Shown: positions 16,431-25,248 of the stretch, piece by piece
How positions within the stretch are numbered: position 1 is the first letter of the stretch
How the letters are laid out: the number at the start of each line of letters is the position of its first letter
Source: Emticicia soli
GTDB lineage: Bacteria; Bacteroidota; Bacteroidia; Cytophagales; Spirosomataceae
DNA length: 64,000 nt
Direction: 5' to 3'
Assembly (NCBI RefSeq): GCF_037860775.1
Contig: NZ_JBBEWC010000008.1
Location: forward strand, 310,001-374,000
Program-made: the position numbers and the translations under genes
The notes under the pieces: model-generated
Databases searched by the model: none
Seen by the model: the letters and a program-made list of their open reading frames with translations, nothing else
Told to the model about the DNA's origin: nothing

Positions 16431-19400
16431 GTGACCGACATTCGTGAAATTCTAAAAGACAGAATTCTGATTCTTGATGGAGCTATGGGCTCGTTGATTC
16501 AGCAATATAAGTTGACCGATGCTGATTATCGTGGAGAAAAATTCCGTGATTTTCCGCATGAAGTAAAGGGCAACAACGATATGTTGTCAATTACCCGGCC
16601 TGATGTTATCAAGGAGATACACGCCAAATATTTTGAAGCAGGAGCAGATATTGCCGAAACCAATACTTTCTCAGGTACTTCTATCGCCATGGCCGACTAC
16701 CACATGGAAGATTATGTGTACGAACTCAACTACGAATCGGCCAAGATTGCCCGTGAAGTAGCCGATGAGTTTACGGCCAGAAATCCTGATAAACCACGTT
16801 TTGTGGCAGGCTCAATCGGGCCAACCAACCGTACTTTATCATTATCGCCAGATGTAAACGACCCGGGTTACCGTGCCGTAACATTCGACGAACTGGTTGA
16901 TGCGTACTACGAACAAATACAAGGCTTGGTTGATGGGGGCGCAGATGTGTTGTTGGTTGAAACAATCTTTGATACCCTGAATGCCAAAGCAGCCCTTTTT
17001 GCCATAGATTTATACCAGGCCGATAAAAAACGAGGCACTATCCGCCCTTTGTTGAGCCATTCTATACCAAAGCAAAACAATGCTAATGCGCCTTTAGCGC
17101 AGCAAAATGCTAAAATTCCGGTAATGGTATCGGGTACAATTACCGATGCTTCGGGTAGAACCTTATCAGGCCAAACAACAGAGGCTTTCTTAACCTCGGT
17201 TTCACATATAGACCTGTTGTCTATCGGCTTAAACTGTGCCCTGGGCGCCGACTTAATGCGTCCTTATGTCCAGATATTGGCTAACGAAGCGCCTTTCATG
17301 GTATCGGCTCACCCAAATGCGGGTTTGCCAAACGAAATGGGTGAGTACGACCAGTCGCCGGAAGAAATGGCCGTAATTGTTGAGGATTTCCTACAACATG
17401 GCTTTATGAATATTATTGGCGGCTGTTGCGGTACAACTCCGGCACACATCAAAGCTATTGCAGAGGTATCGCAGAAATATAAACCAAGGCTGGTGCCAGA
17501 GTTTGAACCGATTCAGAAATTATCGGGTCTTGAGCCCTTGAAGATTACAAAAGAAAGTAATTTTATCAATATAGGTGAGCGTTGTAATGTAACAGGCTCA
17601 AAGAAATTTGCCCGATTGATTCGTGAAAGTAAATACGATGAAGCCATTTCGGTAGCACGTGAGCAGGTAGAGGGTGGAGCGCAGGTAATAGACGTAAACC
17701 TTGATGAAGGGATGATTGATGGGGTAGAAGCCATGAAGACATTCCTGAATTTGTTGATGGCAGAGCCAGATATTGCTCGCTTGCCGATTATGATTGACTC
17801 ATCGAAATGGGAGGTGATTGAAGCAGGCTTGAAATGCGTGCAGGGGAAATCAATCGTAAACTCTATTTCTTTGAAAGAAGGTGAAGAGAAATTCAAAGAG
17901 TCGGCCGAGAAAGTAAAACGCTATGGCGCATCGGCGGTAGTAATGGCATTTGATGAAACAGGGCAGGCCGATAGCTACGAACGCCGTATTGAAATCTGTA
18001 AACGTGCGTATGACATTCTGGTAAATGAAGTGAATTTCCCGCCGGAAGACATCATCTTCGACCCGAATATCCTTACAGTTGCTACGGGTATCGAAGAGCA
18101 CAACAACTACGCAGTAGATTTTATTAAGTCTGTGAAGTGGATAAAAGAAAACCTACCTTATGCCAAAGTATCGGGTGGGGTATCAAATATCTCTTTCAGT
18201 TTCAGAGGAAACGAGCCTGTGCGTGAGGCCATGCATACCGTATTTTTGTACTACGCCATTGCTGCCGGTATGGATATGGGTATTGTAAACGCAGGCCAGT
18301 TGGGTGTGTATGACGATATTCCGAAAGATATGCTCGAAATGTGCGAAGATGTATTGCTCAACCGTCGCCCTGATGCAACCGAGAGGCTTGTTACTTTCGC
18401 CGAAACTGTAAAATCGAAAGGTAAAGAGCAGGTAATTGATAATTCGTGGAGAGAATTGCCAGTAAACAAACGCCTGGAACATGCCCTTGTAAAAGGTTTA
18501 ACCGAGTATATTGATATTGATGTAGAAGAAGCCCGTCAACAGGCCGAAAGACCGCTGCATGTGATTGAAGGCCCGTTGATGGATGGCATGAACGTAGTAG
18601 GAGATTTGTTTGGCGCAGGTAAAATGTTCTTGCCACAAGTGGTAAAATCGGCACGGGTTATGAAAAAAGCCGTGGCATATTTGTTACCATATATTGAGGC
18701 AGAAAAAGAAGGAGGCGAAAGCTCAAGTGCCGGAAAAATATTGATGGCAACCGTAAAAGGCGACGTGCACGACATTGGTAAAAATATTGTAGGTGTTGTG
18801 TTGGGTTGTAACAACTACGAGATAATTGACCTCGGCGTAATGGTGCCAACCGACAAGATTCTGGCCGAAGCCAAAAAACATAATGTTGATATTATTGGTC
18901 TTTCAGGGTTGATTACTCCAAGTCTCGACGAGATGGTGGGTGTAGCCAAAGAAATGGAACGCCAAGGCTTTAAAATGCCATTGTTGATTGGTGGCGCTAC
19001 AACTTCACGAATCCACACGGCTGTGAAAATTGACCCACATTATTCTGGGCCGGTTATTCACGTGCTTGATGCTTCTAAGAGTGTGCCTGTAGCGGGGCGT
19101 TTGATGCAGAGCGAGCAGACACATCAGCAGATTTATGACGAAATAAAAGACCAATATGCTAATCTGCGTGTTGAACACGCCAGCCGCCAGAAAGATAAAA
19201 ACTTTATCACGATAGAAAAGGCTCGTGAAAACAAAGTGCCGATAGATTGGGCAAAATTCCAACCTGTTAAGCCTAAGTTTTTGGGTACAAAAGTATTTGA
19301 TAATTACGATTTGACCGAAATAGCTAAATATATAGATTGGACGCCTTTCTTCCAGACATGGCAATTGCATGGCAAGTACCCGAAAATCTTCAACGATGAG

Positions 19401-20273
19401 GTTGTAGGGGCAGAGGCCAAAAAATTGTATGACGATGCTCAGAAGATGTTGAAGAAAGTAATTGCTGAAAAGTCATTACAGGCAAGAGCGGTGATAGGAT
19501 TTTATCCGGCAAATTCAGAGGGTGACGATATTGTACTGCACAATTTTGAAGAATACAACTATGATTTAGCCGGACAAGGCAGCTTGAAAGGAACGGGTTA
19601 TAGAATATTAAGCAACACAGCCGTAACAGAAAGCGGCGAGTTAGTAGAAGAAACCAAATCATTAGCTGTTTTGCATCATTTACGCCAGCAAAACCAGAAG
19701 GCGCAAAACCTGCCAAACTTGTGTTTGTCTGATTACATTGCACCAGGCAGCTCTAATAAAGAAGATTATATCGGAGCCTTTGCCGTAACTGCCGGGCTAG
19801 GTATTGAAGCCTTGCTGGAAGAATACGAAAAAGACCATGACGATTACAATTCAATCATGCTAAAAGCCATTGCTGACCGTCTGGCCGAGGCATTTACTGA
19901 ATTGATGCACGAAAAAGTACGTAAAGAATACTGGGGATACGATGCCGATGAGAATTTCAGCAACGAGGAACTAATTTCAGAAAGATATGCGGGTATTCGC
20001 CCGGCTCCGGGTTATCCGGCTTGCCCAGACCATACCGAAAAACGTACCTTGTTTGATTTACTGCAAGCTGAGAAAATCGGTATAGAATTAACAGAAAGTT
20101 TTGCTATGTACCCGGCCAGTTCGGTAAGTGGTTGGTATTTCTCTAACCCAGAAAGTAAGTATTTTACGATAGGTAAAATCAGCAAAGACCAGATAATTGA
20201 CTACGCCGCCCGCAAAGATATGAGCATAGAAGACGTAGAAAAATGGCTAAGCCCTGTTTTGAATTACGATTAA
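16431..20273 (+). CDS. metH: Cobalamin-dependent methionine synthase
   Basis: A 1280-residue MetH starting at GTG. It methylates homocysteine to methionine using 5-methyltetrahydrofolate through enzyme-bound cobalamin. The homocysteine/zinc domain (1-~345) has LILDGAMGS, GLNCALGAD and GGCCGTTPAHI, supplying the zinc cysteines. The pterin domain (~375-640) has NIGERCNVTGSKKFARLI and MIDSSKWEVIEAGLK. The cobalamin cap is near 660-750, and the B12 module has DVHDIGKNIVGVVLG, whose histidine (~780) binds cobalt. The C-terminal AdoMet reactivation domain (~930-1280) has RPAPGYPACPDHTEK and TESFAMYPASSVSGWYF. An unusual insertion of about 28 residues (~201-228) interrupts the homocysteine domain before VMVSGTITDASGRTLSGQT. 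No cobalamin riboswitch is recognisable upstream. Confidence 0.97.
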   Translation: MTDIREILKDRILILDGAMGSLIQQYKLTDADYRGEKFRDFPHEVKGNNDMLSITRPDVIKEIHAKYFEAGADIAETNTFSGTSIAMADYHMEDYVYELNYESAKIAREVADEFTARNPDKPRFVAGSIGPTNRTLSLSPDVNDPGYRAVTFDELVDAYYEQIQGLVDGGADVLLVETIFDTLNAKAALFAIDLYQADKKRGTIRPLLSHSIPKQNNANAPLAQQNAKIPVMVSGTITDASGRTLSGQTTEAFLTSVSHIDLLSIGLNCALGADLMRPYVQILANEAPFMVSAHPNAGLPNEMGEYDQSPEEMAVIVEDFLQHGFMNIIGGCCGTTPAHIKAIAEVSQKYKPRLVPEFEPIQKLSGLEPLKITKESNFINIGERCNVTGSKKFARLIRESKYDEAISVAREQVEGGAQVIDVNLDEGMIDGVEAMKTFLNLLMAEPDIARLPIMIDSSKWEVIEAGLKCVQGKSIVNSISLKEGEEKFKESAEKVKRYGASAVVMAFDETGQADSYERRIEICKRAYDILVNEVNFPPEDIIFDPNILTVATGIEEHNNYAVDFIKSVKWIKENLPYAKVSGGVSNISFSFRGNEPVREAMHTVFLYYAIAAGMDMGIVNAGQLGVYDDIPKDMLEMCEDVLLNRRPDATERLVTFAETVKSKGKEQVIDNSWRELPVNKRLEHALVKGLTEYIDIDVEEARQQAERPLHVIEGPLMDGMNVVGDLFGAGKMFLPQVVKSARVMKKAVAYLLPYIEAEKEGGESSSAGKILMATVKGDVHDIGKNIVGVVLGCNNYEIIDLGVMVPTDKILAEAKKHNVDIIGLSGLITPSLDEMVGVAKEMERQGFKMPLLIGGATTSRIHTAVKIDPHYSGPVIHVLDASKSVPVAGRLMQSEQTHQQIYDEIKDQYANLRVEHASRQKDKNFITIEKARENKVPIDWAKFQPVKPKFLGTKVFDNYDLTEIAKYIDWTPFFQTWQLHGKYPKIFNDEVVGAEAKKLYDDAQKMLKKVIAEKSLQARAVIGFYPANSEGDDIVLHNFEEYNYDLAGQGSLKGTGYRILSNTAVTESGELVEETKSLAVLHHLRQQNQKAQNLPNLCLSDYIAPGSSNKEDYIGAFAVTAGLGIEALLEEYEKDHDDYNSIMLKAIADRLAEAFTELMHEKVRKEYWGYDADENFSNEELISERYAGIRPAPGYPACPDHTEKRTLFDLLQAEKIGIELTESFAMYPASSVSGWYFSNPESKYFTIGKISKDQIIDYAARKDMSIEDVEKWLSPVLNYD

Positions 20274-20284
20274 GACTTGATGCT

Positions 20285-20344
20285 ATAAGCAGAAGAGGCT
20301 GTCTCAATGAAGTGAACCCCAAAAGGACAGCCTCTTCTGCTTAT
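20285..20344. terminator. Bidirectional 19-bp hairpin between convergent metH and alaS
   Basis: Perfect 19-bp arms (20285-20303 and 20326-20344, ATAAGCAGAAGAGGCTGTC and its complement) surround a 22-nt loop. The hairpin begins 12 bp after the metH stop and ends 13 bp before the alaS stop, so it can terminate both genes. The stem is longer than a typical terminator. Confidence 0.75.
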
Positions 20345-20356
20345 GCCTGAATCTGA

Positions 20357-23002
20357 TTATATCAGACTTTTACCTTTTTCAATGGCTTTTTCCAAGCCGC
20401 TTACATCGCTACCGCCTGCGGTTGCAAAGTGCGGTTGGCCGCCTCCGCCACCTTTCATTTCTTTGGCTAATTCTTTTACTATATTGCCTGCGTGTAAGTT
20501 TTTATCTTTCATTACAGCTTCGTCGATAATTACGGCTATCTGTGGTTTGCCACCGATTTCTGCACCAAGTACACCATAGAAACTCTCTATCTGATTTTTC
20601 AATTCAAAAGCCAGTTGTTTCAACGAATCAGCCGATGGCACTGTTACTTTTGCAGTCAGTACATTCACACCATTAATCGTCTCCACTTTTTGTAACAATT
20701 GTTTTTTCAAATCTTGTAGTTTCTCGTTTTCAAGCACTTCAACTTTTTTCTGCAAGGCAGTTTTTTCAGCAATCAGGTTTTCAACGGCTTTCAACAAATC
20801 GGCCGGATTTTTAAGTAAAGTTGCTATTTCATCTTTTACTTTCAAATCTTCTTTGATTTTCTCAATCGCTTTTTCACCTGTAAGCGCCTCTACTCTTCGC
20901 ACACCAGCAGCTACCGAGCCTTCAGAAACAAATTTGAAGATACCAATCTGGCCAGTTGATGGCACGTGCGTACCACCACAAAGCTCAACCGAAAACTGAG
21001 GGTCAAAAATTACAACACGTACAAAATCACCATATTTTTCGCCGAAAGTAGCCGTAGCACCCAAGGCAATAGCCTCATTAATTGGCATGTTTACCTTGGT
21101 TTCAAGGGCAATATTTTCACGGATTTTGCTATTTACAATGTCTTCAATCTTAGCTAGTTCTTCGTCAGTTACTTTGGCAAAGTGTGAGAAGTCAAAACGA
21201 GTAACGTTATCGTCTTGATACGAACCTTTCTGCACGATATGCGTACCCAGAACCTCACGCATAGCAGCCAGCATTAAGTGTGTAGCCGTGTGGTTTGCCA
21301 TAATTTTAGCATGGCGAGCCGCATCTACATGAGCCACAACAACAGCGGCATCGTCAAGAATTTCTTCAAGGTTTTTATCTCTTGAAATATGGATAAACAA
21401 ATCGTTTTCTTTTTTTGTATCAGCAATAGTAATTACGTGGTTAGCGATTACAATCGTACCTGTATCACCTACCTGTCCACCCATTTCGGCATAGAAAGGT
21501 GTTTTGTCTAACACAATGTGGTATTCTTCGCCACCTTTGGTTTTTACCTTGCGGTATTTCACAATCTGAGCCTCAGCCGAAAGTTGGTCGTAACCTACAA
21601 ATTCAAAATCTTCGCCTTCGTTTAGTTCAATCCAATCAGTTGCTTCTTTAGCTGAGTCTTTACGTGAACGCTCTTTTTGTACCTGCAAAGCTTTTTCAAA
21701 ACCAGCTTCATCGGTAGTATATCCTTTCTCTTTGGCAATAAGCGCTGTTAAGTCTGATGGGAAACCGAAAGTATCGCTAAGCTCAAACACCTGCTCACCT
21801 GCTATAACTTTACCATTAGTAGCTGATATAATAGCATCAAGGCGTTTTAAACCTGTTTCAAGTGTACGCAAGAAAGTTTTTTCTTCTTCTTCAATTACCT
21901 TGCCTACAAAATCTTGTTGTGCTTTTAACTCAGGGAATACATCAGCAAATTGGTCGGCCAATACCGGAACCAGTTTCGTAAGGAAAGGCTCAGTAAAGCC
22001 AAGGTATGAATAACCATAACGCACTGCACGACGCAAAATACGACGAATAACGTATCCGGCTTTGTTGTTTGAAGGTAGCTGTCCGTCGGCAATAGTAAAG
22101 GCTACTGCACGAATATGGTCGGCAATTACACGCATAGCCACATCAATATAGCTATCTGATGTTAATGTACCATTTACGCCATATTTTTTGCCCGACATTT
22201 CTTCGATTACCTGAATGGTATTCTGGAAAATATCAGTATCGTAGTTTGATTGCTTGCCTTGAATAGCCATACACAAACGCTCAAAACCCATACCTGTATC
22301 AACGTGTTTGGCAGGCAATAAAACCAACGATTTGTCGGCTTTACGCTCAAACTGCATAAATACGTTGTTCCAGATTTCGATTACTTGTGGGTGGTCGTTA
22401 TTTACCAGTTCTTTACCGCTCTTTTTAGCAACTTCTTCCTCACTACGTAAATCTATATGAATTTCAGAACAAGGACCACACGGACCGGTGTCGCCCATTT
22501 CCCAGAAATTATCTTTTTTGTTTCCTAAAATAATACGGTTTTCGTCGCCTATCAATTCTTTCCAGATGTCATACGCTTCCTGGTCGAAAGGCACGCCGTC
22601 TTCGGTGCTACCTTCAAATACCGAAACGTAGATTCTGTCTTTAGGCAATTTATAAACCTCTGTCAACAATTCCCACGACCACGCCAAGGCTTCTTTTTTG
22701 AAATAATCGCCAAAAGACCAGTTACCCAACATCTCAAACATTGTGTGGTGGTAAGTATCAAAACCTACATCTTCAAGGTCGTTATGTTTACCGCTTACAC
22801 GAAGGCATTTCTGAGTATCCGCAATTCGTTTGGCGGGAGGCGTTCCGTTGCCTAAGAAAAAATCCTTAAACTGCGCCATACCCGAGTTGTTGAACATAAG
22901 GGTTGGGTCATTTTTGGCTACCAATGGAGCCGAAGGTACTATCAAGTGCCCTTTACTACGGAAAAAGTCTAAAAAAGCCTTACGAATTTCGTGCGAAGTC
23001 AT
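20357..23002 (-). CDS. alaS: Alanyl-tRNA synthetase
   Basis: An 881-residue class II synthetase that charges tRNA-Ala. I start at 23002, where MTSHEIRKAFLDFFRSKGH matches the family N-terminus; the frame continues 27 codons upstream without conserved sequence. The catalytic domain has FNNSGMAQFKDFFLG, motif-2-like HHTMFEMLGNWSFGDYFKKEA and GDTGPCGPCSEIH. The editing domain has NHTATHLMLAAM and CGGTHVPSTGQIG, the metal-binding His/Cys residues that deacylate Ser/Gly-tRNA-Ala. The C-terminal DHHA1 region has a coiled coil (~725-770) and ends with GGGGGQPHFATAGG. It is convergent with metH. A -7-like box (23152-23159, minus strand) implies a leader of about 145 nt. Confidence 0.97.
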   Translation of the reverse strand: MTSHEIRKAFLDFFRSKGHLIVPSAPLVAKNDPTLMFNNSGMAQFKDFFLGNGTPPAKRIADTQKCLRVSGKHNDLEDVGFDTYHHTMFEMLGNWSFGDYFKKEALAWSWELLTEVYKLPKDRIYVSVFEGSTEDGVPFDQEAYDIWKELIGDENRIILGNKKDNFWEMGDTGPCGPCSEIHIDLRSEEEVAKKSGKELVNNDHPQVIEIWNNVFMQFERKADKSLVLLPAKHVDTGMGFERLCMAIQGKQSNYDTDIFQNTIQVIEEMSGKKYGVNGTLTSDSYIDVAMRVIADHIRAVAFTIADGQLPSNNKAGYVIRRILRRAVRYGYSYLGFTEPFLTKLVPVLADQFADVFPELKAQQDFVGKVIEEEEKTFLRTLETGLKRLDAIISATNGKVIAGEQVFELSDTFGFPSDLTALIAKEKGYTTDEAGFEKALQVQKERSRKDSAKEATDWIELNEGEDFEFVGYDQLSAEAQIVKYRKVKTKGGEEYHIVLDKTPFYAEMGGQVGDTGTIVIANHVITIADTKKENDLFIHISRDKNLEEILDDAAVVVAHVDAARHAKIMANHTATHLMLAAMREVLGTHIVQKGSYQDDNVTRFDFSHFAKVTDEELAKIEDIVNSKIRENIALETKVNMPINEAIALGATATFGEKYGDFVRVVIFDPQFSVELCGGTHVPSTGQIGIFKFVSEGSVAAGVRRVEALTGEKAIEKIKEDLKVKDEIATLLKNPADLLKAVENLIAEKTALQKKVEVLENEKLQDLKKQLLQKVETINGVNVLTAKVTVPSADSLKQLAFELKNQIESFYGVLGAEIGGKPQIAVIIDEAVMKDKNLHAGNIVKELAKEMKGGGGGQPHFATAGGSDVSGLEKAIEKGKSLI

Positions 23003-23151
23003 ATCTCGTCTGAATAAATTGTGAATTAGCGATTGAGCGAATGAGTGATTAAGGGCAATTGCCATGAAGCAGTATTCATTCAATCAGGCGTGAGAAGCTA
23101 TGTATGATTGCCTAAGAAGCGCTCATATTCTACGCTATTTTATTAAGGGTG

Positions 23152-23159
23152 CAAATTTA
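23152..23159 (-). promoter_or_regulatory. Candidate -7 box for alaS
   Basis: On the minus strand this reads TAAATTTG, matching TAnnTTTG, about 150 bp before the alaS start. No -33 match is evident. Confidence 0.35.
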
Positions 23160-23220
23160 GTCTAAAATAGTGTCTTTTTCTACTACTCATAAAGTTTTCT
23201 GATAAGCAGAGGTTTAGCTT

Positions 23221-24138
23221 CTAATTTTTGTCGGTAGTATCAGAAATACTGGAGCTAAGATGCTCAATAATAGCAGGCATAACGGTTTCTAAAACAGGTT
23301 TGGGTAGTTGGTGCCCCATGCCTTTTACCCATAGCATTTTTGCATTAGGTATTTTGGGTGCATAAATAGTAGCATGCACAGGCGGAATGAGCGGGTCTTC
23401 GGTGCCATGCACTATCAAAGTTGGAGCTTTAATTTTAGCTAATTCGTGTAAACGAGAACCCGAAGCCGCAATGCCACAAAACTGCTGGAATCTGGCTCTT
23501 GGGTTTTGGCCTTTCCGGTTTTCTATGGCCTCAGTAAATATGGTTCGCAGATGCGTATGGTTAAACGGAAAAGTTTTCCCATTAAGCCTGCGGTAGGTAC
23601 TTACGTAGCTTTCTACTGTTACGGGCGGAAAAATTATTTTACTTTTAAAGGTAAAGTTTCTGAGAAAAAACGGAATCAGCGGATAGAATGGGCGACCTTT
23701 TAAAAAAGGCACTGTTTGGGGGTCGAGTATATAGCCAGACGACATAATAGAAACCAGCGAAAGCACCCGATGCGAGTAAGAAATGGCTATGCGTTGGGCA
23801 ATCATACCACCCATAGACACGCCTAGGATATGTGCCTGCGAAATAGACAGATAATCGAGCAACTCAATGGTATCTTTTGCCATGTCTTCTAGCGTATAGG
23901 GTTTTCGGCGATGCCAGCTATCGTTCAACCAGGTAGAAAGCCCAATATCCCGGTTATCGAATCGGATAACGTAGTAGCCTGCCTGTACCAGAGGCTCAAT
24001 AAAATCGTTGGTAAACATGATACTCTGGGCATCGAGCCCCATAATTAGCACAATTGCAGGATTTTGTTTTTCTCCGAAAGTTTCGAAATAAATTTCTATA
24101 TTATTGCAGGGCGCTTTGCCTGCTAATGTTGGTGTCAT
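23221..24138 (-). CDS. Alpha/beta-fold hydrolase
   Basis: A 305-residue alpha/beta hydrolase without a signal peptide. Visible elements are the oxyanion region VLIMGLDAQSI, the strand-4 segment FDNRDIGLST, the nucleophile elbow GVSMGGMIAQ, the acid in VHGTEDPLIPP and the base in VKGMGHQLPKP. The IMGL...FDNRDIGLS pattern is seen in the aclacinomycin-methylesterase (RdmC)-like group, so an esterase is likely; the physiological substrate is unknown. The gene is separated from the crotonase gene on the same strand by a GC-rich dispersed repeat (24211-24316), so co-transcription is doubtful. Confidence 0.86.
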   Translation of the reverse strand: MTPTLAGKAPCNNIEIYFETFGEKQNPAIVLIMGLDAQSIMFTNDFIEPLVQAGYYVIRFDNRDIGLSTWLNDSWHRRKPYTLEDMAKDTIELLDYLSISQAHILGVSMGGMIAQRIAISYSHRVLSLVSIMSSGYILDPQTVPFLKGRPFYPLIPFFLRNFTFKSKIIFPPVTVESYVSTYRRLNGKTFPFNHTHLRTIFTEAIENRKGQNPRARFQQFCGIAASGSRLHELAKIKAPTLIVHGTEDPLIPPVHATIYAPKIPNAKMLWVKGMGHQLPKPVLETVMPAIIEHLSSSISDTTDKN

Positions 24139-24210
24139 GGTAATTTTAACAGCTAACGAGTAATTAATTTTACTATAGAAGTGTACTTCTTATTCAAAAG
24201 AGACGAGAAA

Positions 24211-24316
24211 GACCCCACTCCCTAAATCCCTCCGCAGCGGCGACCGCTCACCAACAGTGGGGAGAGGGACTTTTTGCACCCTTCCCCACTGTTGGGGAAG
24301 GGTTGGGGATGGGGTT
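24211..24316. repeat. GC-rich dispersed repeat, type C (copy 1)
   Basis: A roughly 105-bp element: a CCCCACTCCCTAAATCCCTC start, then CGCAGCGG, a GGGGAGAGGGACTTTTT segment, and a hairpin CCCTTCCCCACTGTTGGGG... ending in GGGGATGGGGTT. The second copy at 61281-61385 has the same order of segments. It is far richer in G+C than its surroundings. Confidence 0.75.
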
Positions 24317-24330
24317 ATTTATTACCCTTC

Positions 24331-25089
24331 CTACTTATTCTTCTCAAAATCCCTCAAAAAATCAGCTCTGTCGGTTATTTCTGTTAGAAATTCTTGTTCA
24401 ATGTTTAGGCCTTCTTCTAATGTCTTTGAGAAACCTTCGTTGTATAAATGCTTCATGGCTGCAATTGTCTGGGCCGAGTTCTGCAAAATATCGTTGGCTA
24501 GCTCAAAGGCGGTTTCTTCTAGTTTTTCTAGTGGAACGGCTCTGTTTACCAAACCTATGCGCTCGGCTTCTTTGCCTGTAATGGATTTGGCCGTAAATGA
24601 TAACTCTTTGGCTTTTAGTATGCCCACTAGCCGAGGCAGGCGTTGGGTCATGCCCCATTTGGGCAATATACCCCACTTAGCATGAGTATCGCCTATTTTT
24701 GCATCTTCTGCTGCCAGAATCAAATCGAAAAACATCATTAGTTCGGTTGCGCCAGTATAGCAATGCCCATGTACTAGCACAATGCTTGGCTGAGGCATGG
24801 TGCGTAGGGTATGGGCAATATCGTTGCCATCTTGCAGAATATCCGACGCCTTGAATTGCCCGCCTTGTATGCCTTCGTTCAAGGCTTTTAAATCAACACC
24901 TGCTGAAAAGGCCCTGCCCTCACCTTTTAGTATTACTACTTTTATGTCGGTGCGTTGGGCTATATCTTTTAATATATGTTTTAGCTCTTGAATCATCAAT
25001 GGGCTAAGCGCATTTAAGGCTTTGGGGCGGTTAAGACTGATAATGGCAATGGCCTCTTGATAGCTTACGAGTATCTCCTGATATTCCAT
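24331..25089 (-). CDS. Enoyl-CoA hydratase/isomerase (crotonase) family protein
   Basis: A 252-residue crotonase-fold protein. The oxyanion-hole segments are RAFSAGVDLKAL (~65) and HGHCYTGATELM (~110). The first crotonase glutamate corresponds to the E of ATEL. At the second catalytic position, usually PE in FGxPE, the sequence is IGDTHAKWGILP, so the second glutamate is absent. Canonical hydration is therefore unlikely; an isomerase, hydrolase or related acyl-CoA activity is an inference. No other fatty-acid degradation gene is adjacent. A TACATTTG box (minus, 25107-25114) lies 17 bp before the start. Confidence 0.85.
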   Translation of the reverse strand: MEYQEILVSYQEAIAIISLNRPKALNALSPLMIQELKHILKDIAQRTDIKVVILKGEGRAFSAGVDLKALNEGIQGGQFKASDILQDGNDIAHTLRTMPQPSIVLVHGHCYTGATELMMFFDLILAAEDAKIGDTHAKWGILPKWGMTQRLPRLVGILKAKELSFTAKSITGKEAERIGLVNRAVPLEKLEETAFELANDILQNSAQTIAAMKHLYNEGFSKTLEEGLNIEQEFLTEITDRADFLRDFEKNK

Positions 25090-25106
25090 TCTATTAATTT
25101 TATATA

Positions 25107-25114
25107 CAAATGTA
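25107..25114 (-). promoter_or_regulatory. Candidate -7 box for the crotonase gene
   Basis: On the minus strand TACATTTG matches the TAnnTTTG consensus 17 bp before the start codon. No matching -33 element is seen at the usual distance. Confidence 0.35.
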
Positions 25115-25248
25115 CATGATTTTATTTTGCTTGTACCCGACTTTCAGCCAAAATAAATGCGGGCAAAAATTACCGTTTAAAATTTTTTTCCTATAAATAA
25201 AATACATAACTAAATTTTTAGTTATACTTGTAAAAAAATAATACTTCT

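Noticed and set aside
17513..20240. Several long antisense frames opposite metH
   Set aside because: They run antisense to a strongly conserved gene and show no protein-family signature, so they are shadows.
20285..20344. Insertion-sequence end between metH and alaS
   Set aside because: A GAGGCTGTC stem can resemble IS ends, but its symmetry and position between two convergent stops fit a bidirectional terminator better.
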